The position numbers and the translations under genes were made by a program. A stretch of 64,000 bases of DNA from assembly GCA_035763085.1 (NCBI GenBank), contig DASUBV010000324.1, forward strand, positions 1 through 64,000. Reading direction: 5' to 3'. Under the pieces are notes generated by a model. That model searched no databases. It saw nothing but the letters and a program-made list of their open reading frames with translations, and was not told the DNA's origin. This DNA is from DASUBV01 sp035763085. GTDB lineage: Bacteria > Actinomycetota > Actinomycetes > Streptosporangiales > Streptosporangiaceae. Shown in pieces: positions 33,219-42,498 of the stretch (its first letter is position 1; each line of letters starts with the position of its first letter).

Positions 33219-35915
33219 GTGTTGCCGGAGCGGCGGCGCTCCCGGCAGGTGGGGCGCATCAGTCAGGCCGTGCTCGCGCTCGGCGTGTCCGCGGTGCTGC
33301 TGGTCATCCTCGGCGCCGGGCTCGGCCCGGTGCCGGCGCTGGGCCGCGCGCTGGATCCAGGGCACGGGGCCTGGACCTCGGCGGCCGGCGGGCGGCTGCC
33401 GGCCTCGCGGACGTTACGGCTGCCGGGGCTGGCGCACCCGGTGCAGGTCCGGTTCACCGCCGCCGGCGCCGCGTCGGTCAGCGCCGCCACCGACAGCGAC
33501 CTGTTCCTGGCCCTGGGGTATGTGCATGCGCGGTTCCGGCTGGCCCAGCTGGACCTGCAGCGGCGCCTGGGGGAGGGGCGGCTGGCCCAGCTGACGGGGC
33601 CCTCGGCGGTCGCGTCGGACCGGTTCGAGCTGCAGCTGGGCCTGCTCCGCACGGCGCGCCAGGAGTGGGCGGGCATGCCCAGGTCCAGCCCGGCGGCGCG
33701 GGCGCTGACTGCCTACGCCCGCGGCGTGAACGACTACCTGGCGACCGCGCGGGCCAGCGGGCAGTGGCCGGCGCTGTTCTCGCTGGCCGGGGTGTACCCG
33801 GCGGACTGGACGCCGGTGGACAGCCTGGTCGTCCAGGGGGACCTGGACCAGCAGCTCAGCTTCACCACGGTGCCGCTGGACTACGCGCTGCTGGAGCGCT
33901 CGCTGGGGGCGCGGCGCACGATGGCCTGGTTCCCGGTCACGGCGCCGGGCGCGCAGAGCCCCTACGACCCGGGCCCGTACCGCACGCTGGGCACGGCGCC
34001 GCTCCCGGCCGATCCGGCGGCGGCGACTGCGGCAGTGCCGGCCGCCGCGCCGGGCAGGGGACAAGCGGGCGGGAGAGGAGCGGCCAGCGCGGGCCCGGCC
34101 CGCCAGGCGGCTGTGGCGCGGGCCGCGGCAGCGATCCTGACGCAGGTCAGCGCCCTGCCAGCGGGCCAGGTGCACGCCTACCCGGACAGCAACGCCTGGG
34201 CGGCGAGCGGATCACGGGTGGCCGGCTCCGGGGCGATGCTGGCCGGTGATCCGCACGTGCCGCAGACGCTGCCCTCGCTGTGGTACCAGGTGGCCCTGTC
34301 CGCGCCGGGCCTGAGCGTGTCCGGGGTCAGCGTGCCGGGCATGCCGGCCGTGCTGATCGGCCACAACGCCGACATCGCCTGGTCGGTGACCGATACCCAG
34401 AGCCAGTCGGTCCTGTACTACGACGAGCAGACCAGCCCGTCCCGGCCGGGACAGTATTTCTGGCGCGGCCAGTGGCGCCGGATGCAGCAGGTGCACTACG
34501 TGATCCCGGTGCGCGGCGGGCCGTCCCGGCGGCTGACGGTCGACCTCACCGTGCACGGCCCGGTGCTGACCAGGGCCGGGCAGACGGTCGCGGCCGACTG
34601 GACGGGCGCGCTCGGGTCGCCGGACCTGGCCGTGCTGCTGCGGGTCGGCCAGGCGCGTGACTTCCGGCAGTTCCGGGCGGCCCTGGCGGGCTGGCGCTCG
34701 CCCGCCGAGAATTTCGTGTATGCCGACCGGCACGGCAACATCGGGGCGATCTCGGCCGGGCTGTTCCCGCAGGTCCGCCACGGCCGCCCGTGGCTGCCGA
34801 TGCCTGGCACCGGCGCCGATGACATCGCCGGAGTGATCCCGTACGCCGCGGTGCCGCACGTCTACAACCCGCCCGGCCAGGTCGTGGTCACGGCCAACCA
34901 GCGGCCGGTGGCCAGCTCGTACCCGTACTACATCGGGACGTCGGCCAATGACTTCGACGCCGGGTTCCGAGCCGCCACCGAGTACGCCTACCTGCGCCGG
35001 CACAGCTCGCTGCGCCCGGCTAGCTTCGCCGTGCTGCAGGGCAGCCTGACCGACGGGCTGGCCCGGCAGGTGGTGCCGCGGCTGCTGGCGGCGCTGCGCC
35101 ATGCCCCGCTGACCCCGCTGCAGGACCAGGCCCGGCAGGTGCTGGCGGGCTGGAACTACTCGATGGTCACCGACTCGGCGGGCGCCTCGATCTGGTGGTG
35201 GTTCTGGTCGGATTACCTGTCGGCGGTGTTCGGCCCCTGGTGGAAGTCCGCGCAGGTTCCGGTGCACCTGGACCGCGCCGGGCTGGCCGTCGGCCCCGGC
35301 CAGGCCAGCCTGAACGAGGTACTGGCGCACTGGACCCGCCACGACCGGCACAATCCCGCCTTCTCCCCGCCGGGCGGGCCGGCCAGGGACGCGGCCGGGG
35401 CGATGCGGGCCGCATTCGCGGCGGCGGTGGCGCACCTGAAAGCCAGCCCGGGCGGTGCCCCGGACACCTGGACCTGGGGCAAGCTGCACACCCGGCGGCT
35501 CGCGTCGCTCACCAAGGCAAGCGCGCTCGGGTACGGGCCGCGGCCCGATGGCGGAGACCCGTGGACGCCCGACGCGGCCGACGGCGGGCTGGCGTCCAGC
35601 GCCGGGCCGAGCTGGCGGATGATCGTGCACTGGACTGGCTCGGGCGCGGCCGCGGCGGAAGGCATCTACCCCGGCGGGCAGAGCGAGAACCCGGCCTCGC
35701 CCTGGTACGGGAACCTGATCGCCGACTGGTGGGCGGGCCGGTACCTGCCGATGCCGCCCGCGCGGCTCGCGCCGGCCGGGAGTCGCGCTCAGCCAGGTGC
35801 GCGGGGCGGGCCGGGCGGAAGCGGGCGCGACGGTGGCGGGACTAGCAGGACCGCCGGGACCGGCGGCGCGGGGAACAGCGGACCCGGCGGGGTCAGCTGG
35901 GAGCTGGTGCCGTGA
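33219..35915 (+). CDS. Penicillin acylase-type Ntn hydrolase (S45 family)
   Basis: An 898-residue precursor with an N-terminal membrane or signal segment (residues about 14-37), so it acts outside the membrane. The alpha part carries the L-G-Y-V-H-A-R-F-R-L-A-Q-L-D motif near residue 105. An Ala/Gly-rich spacer (about residues 265-300) precedes D-S-N-A-W, where Ser324 would be freed by self-cleavage as the nucleophile. Beta-chain motifs include G-D-P-H near residue 344 and G-H-N-A-D-I-A-W-S near residue 385. Relatives cleave penicillins, N-acyl-homoserine lactones or other acyl amides. GTG follows GCGGAGGTGG; the open frame extends to 32841 into the MMPL gene. Confidence 0.9.
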   Translation: MLPERRRSRQVGRISQAVLALGVSAVLLVILGAGLGPVPALGRALDPGHGAWTSAAGGRLPASRTLRLPGLAHPVQVRFTAAGAASVSAATDSDLFLALGYVHARFRLAQLDLQRRLGEGRLAQLTGPSAVASDRFELQLGLLRTARQEWAGMPRSSPAARALTAYARGVNDYLATARASGQWPALFSLAGVYPADWTPVDSLVVQGDLDQQLSFTTVPLDYALLERSLGARRTMAWFPVTAPGAQSPYDPGPYRTLGTAPLPADPAAATAAVPAAAPGRGQAGGRGAASAGPARQAAVARAAAAILTQVSALPAGQVHAYPDSNAWAASGSRVAGSGAMLAGDPHVPQTLPSLWYQVALSAPGLSVSGVSVPGMPAVLIGHNADIAWSVTDTQSQSVLYYDEQTSPSRPGQYFWRGQWRRMQQVHYVIPVRGGPSRRLTVDLTVHGPVLTRAGQTVAADWTGALGSPDLAVLLRVGQARDFRQFRAALAGWRSPAENFVYADRHGNIGAISAGLFPQVRHGRPWLPMPGTGADDIAGVIPYAAVPHVYNPPGQVVVTANQRPVASSYPYYIGTSANDFDAGFRAATEYAYLRRHSSLRPASFAVLQGSLTDGLARQVVPRLLAALRHAPLTPLQDQARQVLAGWNYSMVTDSAGASIWWWFWSDYLSAVFGPWWKSAQVPVHLDRAGLAVGPGQASLNEVLAHWTRHDRHNPAFSPPGGPARDAAGAMRAAFAAAVAHLKASPGGAPDTWTWGKLHTRRLASLTKASALGYGPRPDGGDPWTPDAADGGLASSAGPSWRMIVHWTGSGAAAAEGIYPGGQSENPASPWYGNLIADWWAGRYLPMPPARLAPAGSRAQPGARGGPGGSGRDGGGTSRTAGTGGAGNSGPGGVSWELVP

Positions 35916-36418
35916 CCGCCGACCTCAGGCGCCTGGGCAGGCGCGGCTCCTACCGGCTCGGCCGGCTGCGAGCCCAGGGCATCGCCGATCCGGGGCCGCC
36001 GTCACCGTTCCGGCCGAGCTTCACCCGGCCGCGCCACCACGGGCCGACCCCGGCCTGGCTGGCGGCGGGCCTAGCCGGCACGCTGGTCATCGCGGCCGGT
36101 GCCGCGGCCGGCCTCTGGTTCGTGCCGTTTATCGCGGGCCTGGTGGCCGGGCTGGCCAACCGGATCGGCGGCTGGCGGGCCCGGATCATGATCCTGGCCG
36201 TGACGATCATGGCAATCGCCGGGTGGGCGATCCCGCTGGGCTGGCTCGCGCTGGACGGCGAGCCGGCCGGTGCGACGGCACGCGTCATCGCGGCGCTCCT
36301 CGGGCTCCCGGCCTTCGCCACGACGGGCGTCATCGTGACCTTCGCGGTCGCCGTCGCCCAGGCGCTGGCGGGGCTGTGGCTGGGCCGGGCGCTAACCCCG
36401 TTCCCGGATCGCGGCTAG
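35912..36418 (+). CDS. Small multi-pass membrane protein of unknown function
   Basis: A 168-residue protein with a basic, Pro-rich N-terminal tail (residues 1-48) and three or four hydrophobic segments (about 49-70, 72-85, 91-112 and 122-155). I do not recognise the family. Its GTG start overlaps the stop of the Ntn hydrolase, so the two are translationally coupled and it may anchor or assist that enzyme, but this is only inferred from position. Confidence 0.65.
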   Translation: MTADLRRLGRRGSYRLGRLRAQGIADPGPPSPFRPSFTRPRHHGPTPAWLAAGLAGTLVIAAGAAAGLWFVPFIAGLVAGLANRIGGWRARIMILAVTIMAIAGWAIPLGWLALDGEPAGATARVIAALLGLPAFATTGVIVTFAVAVAQALAGLWLGRALTPFPDRG

Positions 36419-36961
36419 CCGGAGCGCGGCCGAGCGCGGCTAGCCAGAGCGCGGCCAGGAGCTAGCCATCAGGAGATGTCCGTGCCAGTGGCGGTGCGGC
36501 GGAATAGCGCGAGCGGGAGCCGCGTTGTGAGCCCTCGCTGGTGTGATGTGTCCCCGGGCCTCACCTACTGCCGTCGCGGAATACCGTCCGGCTGGAGCCG
36601 CGACGCGCCACTCGCCGAGAGGCGACACCACACCGGCCCATGGCCTCGCCCTCGGGAGCAGTAGCTCGCCGGGGGCGTCGTCATATCCGGGCCTCAGTTC
36701 CGGGCGCTGACCAGTTCATCGACGTCACGGAAGGCCAGGACCTCCTGGCCGGCGCTGTTTCCTGCTTCCCGGCGCTGCCGGGAGCTGCTCGCCTCCTGCG
36801 GCGTGAAGAACCCAGCGCGCATAACGGGATGATGTCCGCAGCAGGGAGTATTTCGTGCCGGAGCGCCGCGGAATCCTCCCCGCAATCCGGCCGCAGGCAC
36901 GGCGCGCCCGGAGAGCCGGGGTGACGGAGGCAGGCACGCCGCGGGGGCTGATCATGGGGGG
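36419..36961. other. Gap between the Ntn hydrolase unit and malQ
   Basis: I see no gene in these 543 bases. The first 60 contain repeats of GCGCGGCTAGCC and AGCGCGGCC. Short open frames exist on both strands near 36640-36950 but lack ribosome binding sites and recognisable domains. The malQ promoter should lie in the last 150 bases. Confidence 0.5.
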
Positions 36962-39145
36962 ATGACGGATCCGGACCTGATCAGGCGGGCTGAGGCAGCC
37001 GGGATCGCGACCAGCTACGAGAACTGGCTGGGTGAGCAGATCGACGTGCCGCCCGACACTCTCGAGGCCATTCTGGCCGCCCTGACCGCAGCCCCGGCGA
37101 TGGCGGCGGGCCAGTCTGGCGCCGCGGAGCCGGCCGGGGCCGCTGAGCCGGCCGGGGTCGTTGACTCGGGTGGAACTGCTGGGCTGAGCGGAGCTGCAGA
37201 TCTGAATGGAACTGTGGAACCAGGTGGTGTCGCTGAGCCGAGTGCGGCTGCTGAGGCCGGCACGGGAGCTGACTCCGTTGGAGTTTCTGAGGCCGGGGAT
37301 GCCGGGTCCGGGCTAGGCCGGCTCAGGGCCGATCAGGCCGGCCCGGGCCGGGCCGTGGCGCCCATGCCGGAGCGGCGGGCCTGGGGGTTCACCGTCCAGC
37401 TGTACTCCGTCCGGTCACTGCAGTCCTGGGGTCATGGCGACCTGCGCGACCTCGCCGAGCTAGCCGGGTGGAGCGCGCGGACCCTCGGGGCGGGGTTCAT
37501 CCTGGTCAACCCGCTGCATGGGGCCGAGCCGCGGCCGCCGGTGAGCCCGTCGCCGTACCTGCCGATGACCCGCCGCTACACCAGCCCGCTCTACCTGCGC
37601 ATCGAGGACATCCCCGAGTACGCCCGGCTGGCCCCGGCTGACCAGGAGGAGATCGAGCGGCTCTCCGCGCCGCTGCGGGCCCGCAGCCGCACCGCCGACC
37701 TCATCGACCGCGACGTGGTCTGGGCGGCCAAGCTGGCGGCGCTGGAACTGATCTACCGCGTCCCGCTGGGCGCTGACCGCAGCGAGGCTTACGCAGCCTT
37801 CCGCGACCGCGAGGGCGCCGAGCTGGAGTACTGGGCAGCGTGGTGCGCGCTGGCCGAGCGGCACGGACCGGACTGGCGGTCCTGGCCGGCCCGGCTCCGG
37901 GACCGGGCAGCCGGGCTGGCCGCCGTGGCTGGCGAGCCTGCCGACTCTGCCGGACCGGGTGAGCCTGGCACGGCCAGAGGCCCGGCCGGGCCGGAGAAGC
38001 CGGGCGGGCCGGGGGCGCTGGGAGGGCCGGGCAGGCCCGGCGAGCCAGGCGGCCGGACTAGCGAGCGCGGCGTGCTCGGCGAGCGGGCCGGCTTCCACGC
38101 CTGGCTGCAGTGGCTGGTGGACGAGCAGCTCGCCGCGGCCCAGCGCGCCGCCCGCGCCGCCGGGATGGCGCACGGCGTCATCCATGACCTGGCCGTCGGC
38201 GTGCATCCCGGCGGCGCCGACGCGTGGGCGCATCAGGACCTGCTGGTGGCGGGCGTGAGCGTCGGCGCGCCGCCGGACAGCTTCAACCAGCTCGGCCAGG
38301 ACTGGGCGCAGCCGCCGTGGCATCCCCAGCGCCTGGCCGCCGCCGGCTACCGCCCGCTGGCCGAGCTGCTGGCCGCGGCGCTGCGGCACTCCGGCGGGCT
38401 GCGCGCCGACCACGTGATGGGCCTGTTCCGGCTCTGGTGGGTGCCCGACGGCATGACCGCCGACCGCGGTGCCTATGTCCGCTATGACCACGCCGCCTCC
38501 GTCGCCGCGCTCGCCGGCCAGGCCCGGGCGGCGGGCGGGCTGGCCATCGGCGAGGACCTGGGCACCGTCGCCCCGTGGATCCGCCCCTACCTGGCCGATC
38601 ATGGCGTCCTGGGCACGATGATGCTCTGGTTCGCTCAGCAGCCCGACGGCTCGCCGCTGCCGCCCGGTGAGTGGCGCCGCGACTGCATGGCCACCGTCGG
38701 CACGCACGACGTGCCGACCGTCGCCGGCTTCGCCTCCGGGGACCAGGTCGGCGTCCGGGCTCGCCTGGGGCTGCTGACTTCGCCGGAAGACCAGGAACGA
38801 GCTCGCGCCGCGACGATGATGTCCGCCTGGCGGGCCGCCCTCGCCGCCGAGGGACTGCTGGCTCCCGGCGAGCGTCACGGGCCGGCCGCCCGGGCCGGGG
38901 CGGACGACACGGCCCGGCTGACCGTCGCCCTCTACGGCTACCTGGCCAGGACGCCGGCCCTGCTGCTCGGCGTATCCCTGGCCGACGCGGTCGGCGAGAG
39001 GCGCAGCCAGAACATCCCCGGCACCAGCACCGAGTACCCCAACTGGCAGATCCCGCTGTGCGACGAGGCCGGCCGTCCGGTGCTCATCGAGGCCTTGCCT
39101 GCGCTACCCCTGGTGCGGGCCGTAGCGCAGGCCGTCTCGGGCTGA
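36962..39145 (+). CDS. malQ: 4-alpha-glucanotransferase (amylomaltase, GH77)
   Basis: Transfers alpha-1,4-glucan segments between maltooligosaccharides. The 727-residue protein carries the GH77 nucleophile region R-A-D-H-V-M-G-L-F near residue 485, the acid/base glutamate in G-E-D-L-G-T-V near residue 528, and the third carboxylate in T-H-D-V-P-T-V near residue 580. Two low-complexity insertions are unusual: an A-E-P-A-G type segment at about residues 48-125, and a collagen-like G-P-G / G-E-P-G segment at about residues 325-365. The catalytic core is otherwise intact. Its last 42 bases overlap the convergent pepN gene. Confidence 0.93.
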   Translation: MTDPDLIRRAEAAGIATSYENWLGEQIDVPPDTLEAILAALTAAPAMAAGQSGAAEPAGAAEPAGVVDSGGTAGLSGAADLNGTVEPGGVAEPSAAAEAGTGADSVGVSEAGDAGSGLGRLRADQAGPGRAVAPMPERRAWGFTVQLYSVRSLQSWGHGDLRDLAELAGWSARTLGAGFILVNPLHGAEPRPPVSPSPYLPMTRRYTSPLYLRIEDIPEYARLAPADQEEIERLSAPLRARSRTADLIDRDVVWAAKLAALELIYRVPLGADRSEAYAAFRDREGAELEYWAAWCALAERHGPDWRSWPARLRDRAAGLAAVAGEPADSAGPGEPGTARGPAGPEKPGGPGALGGPGRPGEPGGRTSERGVLGERAGFHAWLQWLVDEQLAAAQRAARAAGMAHGVIHDLAVGVHPGGADAWAHQDLLVAGVSVGAPPDSFNQLGQDWAQPPWHPQRLAAAGYRPLAELLAAALRHSGGLRADHVMGLFRLWWVPDGMTADRGAYVRYDHAASVAALAGQARAAGGLAIGEDLGTVAPWIRPYLADHGVLGTMMLWFAQQPDGSPLPPGEWRRDCMATVGTHDVPTVAGFASGDQVGVRARLGLLTSPEDQERARAATMMSAWRAALAAEGLLAPGERHGPAARAGADDTARLTVALYGYLARTPALLLGVSLADAVGERRSQNIPGTSTEYPNWQIPLCDEAGRPVLIEALPALPLVRAVAQAVSG

Positions 39146-41683
39146 GCCAGGGCTAGGCAACGCCGCGTCGCGCTGACGGCAGCGCAGCGCGCGGGCAACG
39201 TCGTCGCGGCCCTCCGACAGCAGCCGGGCCAGCGACGCCGGCGGGTTGCCGCGCGTGAGGTACTCATCGGCCGCCTCGATCGCCGCCGGGGTGATGACAG
39301 TGATGGGGTAGGCCACCTCGGCGAAGTACTGCGCCATGTCCGAGCCCCAGTCCTGCCAGATCCCGCCGATCACCTCGAAATACGGCCCGGTGAACGGCGC
39401 CAGCAGCTCCTCCTGGTCCAGGTCCTGGAAGCCGTTCAGGGTGGCCCGGAACATGGCGTTCGGCAGGTGGCCGCCGGTGACCTGCCGCCAGGCCTCTGCC
39501 TTCGCCTCCGGCGTGGGGATCGCGGCGCGGGCCGCCGCCGCGTGCCGCTGCCCGGCGTCGGTCATGTCCTGGTCCAGCTCGGCATCGATCTGGGCCTGGC
39601 CCGCCGCGCCGCGGCTGACCAGCCGGTGCAGCAGCCGCCAGCGCATGTCGGTGTCGACGGCCAGCCCGTCGATGGTCACCGAGCCGTCCAGCAGCCCGGC
39701 CAGCAGGGCGAGGTCGCCGGTGGCCGAGGCGACACCCGTGAAGGCGATCGCGTAGGCCAGCTGCTCGTCCGAGCCGGCCGCCGCGCCCTCCAGCAGGCCG
39801 CGCAGCCCCGCGGCCAGCCGGGCCTGCCCCTCCGGCCGCCAGGCCGGGTCGGCGAACCGGCGCACCGCGATCGAGACCTGGCGCAGCACCGTCTGCAGCA
39901 CCGTGACATCAGTGATGGTGTCCGTGCCGGCCAGCACCAGGCTGAGGTAGTCGCGGACGGGCATCTCGCCGTCCCGGACCATGTCCCAGGCCGCTGCCCA
40001 GCAGATCGCCGCCGGGAGCGCGTCGGCGAACTGGCCGCGCCCGTCGATCAGGGCGCGCAGCGACTGCTCGTCCAGCCGCACCTTGGCATAGGAGTGGTCG
40101 TCGTCGTTGACCAGCACCAGGTCCGGGCGCTGGACGCCGGCCAGCTCGGTGATCTCGGTGTCGGGCCCGGCGATGTCCACCTCGACCTGCCGGATGCGGG
40201 TGAAGCCGTCGCCGGCCCGGTCATACAGGCCGATCGCGATCCGGTGCGGCCGCAGCTCCGGATAGCCGGCGGGCGCCTCCTGCTGCACGCTGAACGAGGT
40301 GAACCGGCCATCCGGGCCGGTCTCGAACCGCGGCCGCAGCGTGTTCACCCCGGCGGTCTCCAGCCACGCCTTGGACCAGGAGGTCAGGTCGCGCCCGGAG
40401 GTCTGCTCCAGGGCTCCGAGCAGGTCGCCGAGCGTCGCGTTGCCCCAGGCGTGCGCGGCGAAGTAGGCCCGCACCCCGGCCAGGAAGTTCTCCCGGCCCA
40501 CGTAGGCGACCAGCTGCTTGAGCACGGCCGCGCCCTTGGCGTAGGTGATCCCGTCGAAGTTGACCTCGACGGCGGCAATGTCCGGGATGTCCGCGGCGAT
40601 CGGGTGCGTCGAGGGCAGCTGGTCCTGCCGGTACGCCCAGGCCTTCTCCACCTGCGTGAACGTCGTCCAGGCCGAGGTCCACCGGGTGTTCTCCGCCTCG
40701 GCGACGGCCGCGGCCCAGGTCGCGAACGACTCATTCAGCCACAGATCGTCCCACCAGCGCATGGTGACCAGGTCGCCGAACCACATGTGCGCCATCTCGT
40801 GCAGGATCGTCGACGCCCGCGCCTCCCGCGCGGTGTCGGTCACCCGGGAGCGGAAGACGTAGTTCTCCAGGAATGTCACGCAGCCGGCGTTCTCCATGGC
40901 GCCCGCCTTGAACTCGGGCACGAACAGCTGGTCGTACTTGGGGAACGGGTACCGGACCCCGAACTCGCGGTGGTAGAAGTCAAAGCCCTGCCGGGTGATC
41001 TCCAGGATCTCGTCCGGGTCCAGGTAGCCGGCCAGCGACTGGCGGCAGAACACGCCCAGCGGGATGCCGTCGTGCTCCGACCGCACGACGTGGTACGGCC
41101 CGGCCGCCACCGCGGTGATGTAGGTCGGCAGCACCGGCGTGGGCGGGAAGTGCCAGCGCAGGTTGCCCAGCCCGGCGGGCTCCGGATCGCCTGCGGGCGG
41201 CATGTTCGAGATGACCTGCCAGTCATCCTGGCCGCTGACCGTCAGCTCGAAGCTGGCCTTCAGGTCGGGCTGGTCGAAGCAGGCATAGATCTGGTGGGCG
41301 TCGAACGTCTCCAGGTCGGAGTACATATAGATGCCCTTGTCCGCCGGGTCGGTGAACCGGTGCAGGCCCTCCCCGGTGCGCGAGTAGGCACAGTCCGCGA
41401 CGACGCGCAGCTCATTGGACTCGGCCAGGCCGGTCAGCGCGATGCGGTTGCCGTCGTGCGCCGCCGGGTCGACGGGCTCCCCGTTCAGGGTGATCTCGGT
41501 GACCTCCGGCGCGGTCAGGTCGATGAAGGTGCTGGCGCCCGCAGTCGTGCAGGTAAACCGGGCCGTCGTCACCGACCGGAACGTTGACTCGCCGCCGGTG
41601 AGGTCGAGATCGACCTGGTAGGACTGCACGCTCAGCAGCCGGGCCCGCTCCCGCGCCTCGTCGCGCGTCAGATTGCTCGCCAC
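39104..41683 (-). CDS. pepN: Aminopeptidase N (M1 family)
   Basis: An 859-residue zinc aminopeptidase removing N-terminal residues from peptides. The exopeptidase motif G-A-M-E-N lies near residue 260, and H-E-M-A-H-M-W-F-G-D with the downstream ligand in W-L-N-E-S-F near residues 295-325. A C-terminal ERAP1-like helical domain follows. Length fits the actinobacterial enzyme. The GTG start follows GGAAGGGAAC. The C-terminal dozen residues (S-P-G-S-A-R-D...) extend past the usual end and are the part that overlaps malQ, so the normal stop was probably lost. Confidence 0.95.
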   Translation of the reverse strand: MASNLTRDEARERARLLSVQSYQVDLDLTGGESTFRSVTTARFTCTTAGASTFIDLTAPEVTEITLNGEPVDPAAHDGNRIALTGLAESNELRVVADCAYSRTGEGLHRFTDPADKGIYMYSDLETFDAHQIYACFDQPDLKASFELTVSGQDDWQVISNMPPAGDPEPAGLGNLRWHFPPTPVLPTYITAVAAGPYHVVRSEHDGIPLGVFCRQSLAGYLDPDEILEITRQGFDFYHREFGVRYPFPKYDQLFVPEFKAGAMENAGCVTFLENYVFRSRVTDTAREARASTILHEMAHMWFGDLVTMRWWDDLWLNESFATWAAAVAEAENTRWTSAWTTFTQVEKAWAYRQDQLPSTHPIAADIPDIAAVEVNFDGITYAKGAAVLKQLVAYVGRENFLAGVRAYFAAHAWGNATLGDLLGALEQTSGRDLTSWSKAWLETAGVNTLRPRFETGPDGRFTSFSVQQEAPAGYPELRPHRIAIGLYDRAGDGFTRIRQVEVDIAGPDTEITELAGVQRPDLVLVNDDDHSYAKVRLDEQSLRALIDGRGQFADALPAAICWAAAWDMVRDGEMPVRDYLSLVLAGTDTITDVTVLQTVLRQVSIAVRRFADPAWRPEGQARLAAGLRGLLEGAAAGSDEQLAYAIAFTGVASATGDLALLAGLLDGSVTIDGLAVDTDMRWRLLHRLVSRGAAGQAQIDAELDQDMTDAGQRHAAAARAAIPTPEAKAEAWRQVTGGHLPNAMFRATLNGFQDLDQEELLAPFTGPYFEVIGGIWQDWGSDMAQYFAEVAYPITVITPAAIEAADEYLTRGNPPASLARLLSEGRDDVARALRCRQRDAALPSPGSARDGLRYGPHQG

Positions 41684-41799
41684 CGCGATGTTCCCTTCCG
41701 TGGATGGCCGGCCGGTCTTTTCCTATCGCTCCTGCGGAATTACCCGCCGCGTGCCCCGGTTGGCCTCTGACAGAGTCCCCGATCCTCGCAAGGAGCGTA

Positions 41800-42417
41800 A
41801 TGGCTGAGCAGGAGCCTACTGAAGTTGATTTCTGGTTCGATCCGCTGTGCCCGTGGGCGTGGATCACCAGCCGCTGGATCCTGGAGGTCGAGAAGGTCCG
41901 GCCGGTCAAGGTGAACTGGCATGTGATGAGCCTGGCCGTGCTGAACGAGGGCAAGGATGACCTGTCGGAGGGGTACCAGGAGCTGATGCGCACGGCCTGG
42001 GGCCCGGTGCGGGTCTGCATCGCCGCCGCGCAGAAGCTCGGCCCGGAGGTGCTCGGTCCCCTGTACACCGCGCTGGGCACCCGCTTCCACGACCAGAAGG
42101 CCGGGCGCGAGCGCGCCGTGATCGAGGCGGCGCTGGCCGATGCCGGGCTGCCGGCGGAGCTGGCCGACGCGATGGAGTCCACCGAGTACGACGAGGCGCT
42201 GCGGGCCTCGCACGCCGACGGCATCGAGCGAGTCGGCTACGAGGTGGGCACCCCGATTATCTCGGTGCTCGGGACCTCTATCTTCGGGCCGGTCGTGTCG
42301 CCGATCCCGCGCGGGGAGGCGGCCGCGAAGCTGTGGGACGGCGTCCTGCTCGTCGCCGGGACCGACGGCTTCTTCGAGCTCAAGCGCAGCCGGACCCGCG
42401 ACCCGATCTTCACCTGA
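41800..42417 (+). CDS. Rv2466c-like thioredoxin-fold protein (DsbA family), CPWA variant
   Basis: A 205-residue DsbA/FrnE-type thioredoxin-fold protein with strong likeness to mycobacterial Rv2466c, a mycothiol-dependent reductase that activates nitro-prodrugs: F-W-F-D-P-L-C-P-W at residues 11-19, H-V-M-S-L-A-V-L-N-E near residue 44, and F-F-E-L-K-R-x-R-T near the C-terminus. Rv2466c has a CPWC active site; here it is Cys17-Pro-Trp-Ala20, so only the attacking cysteine remains. A monothiol, mycothiol-linked mechanism is possible. AAGGAG lies five bases before the ATG; the open frame extends upstream without a site. Confidence 0.88.
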   Translation: MAEQEPTEVDFWFDPLCPWAWITSRWILEVEKVRPVKVNWHVMSLAVLNEGKDDLSEGYQELMRTAWGPVRVCIAAAQKLGPEVLGPLYTALGTRFHDQKAGRERAVIEAALADAGLPAELADAMESTEYDEALRASHADGIERVGYEVGTPIISVLGTSIFGPVVSPIPRGEAAAKLWDGVLLVAGTDGFFELKRSRTRDPIFT

Positions 42418-42424
42418 GCCCGGA

Positions 42425-42468
42425 CCGGGCGGCGGCGCGGCCAGCCTCCGAGCTGCGCCGCCGCCCGG
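42425..42468. terminator. Bidirectional hairpin between convergent genes
   Basis: A perfect 14-bp stem (CCGGGCGGCGGCGC / GCGCCGCCGCCCGG) with a 16-base loop fills the 81-base gap between the + strand Rv2466c-like gene and the - strand gene that ends at 42499. It can serve both. Confidence 0.8.
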
Positions 42469-42498
42469 CACCCCCGTTCTGCCGCGGTGGCCCGCAGG

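Noticed and set aside
39467..41587. A 706-codon open frame opposite pepN
   Set aside because: It is a shadow of pepN: low-complexity product, no motifs, no ribosome binding site.
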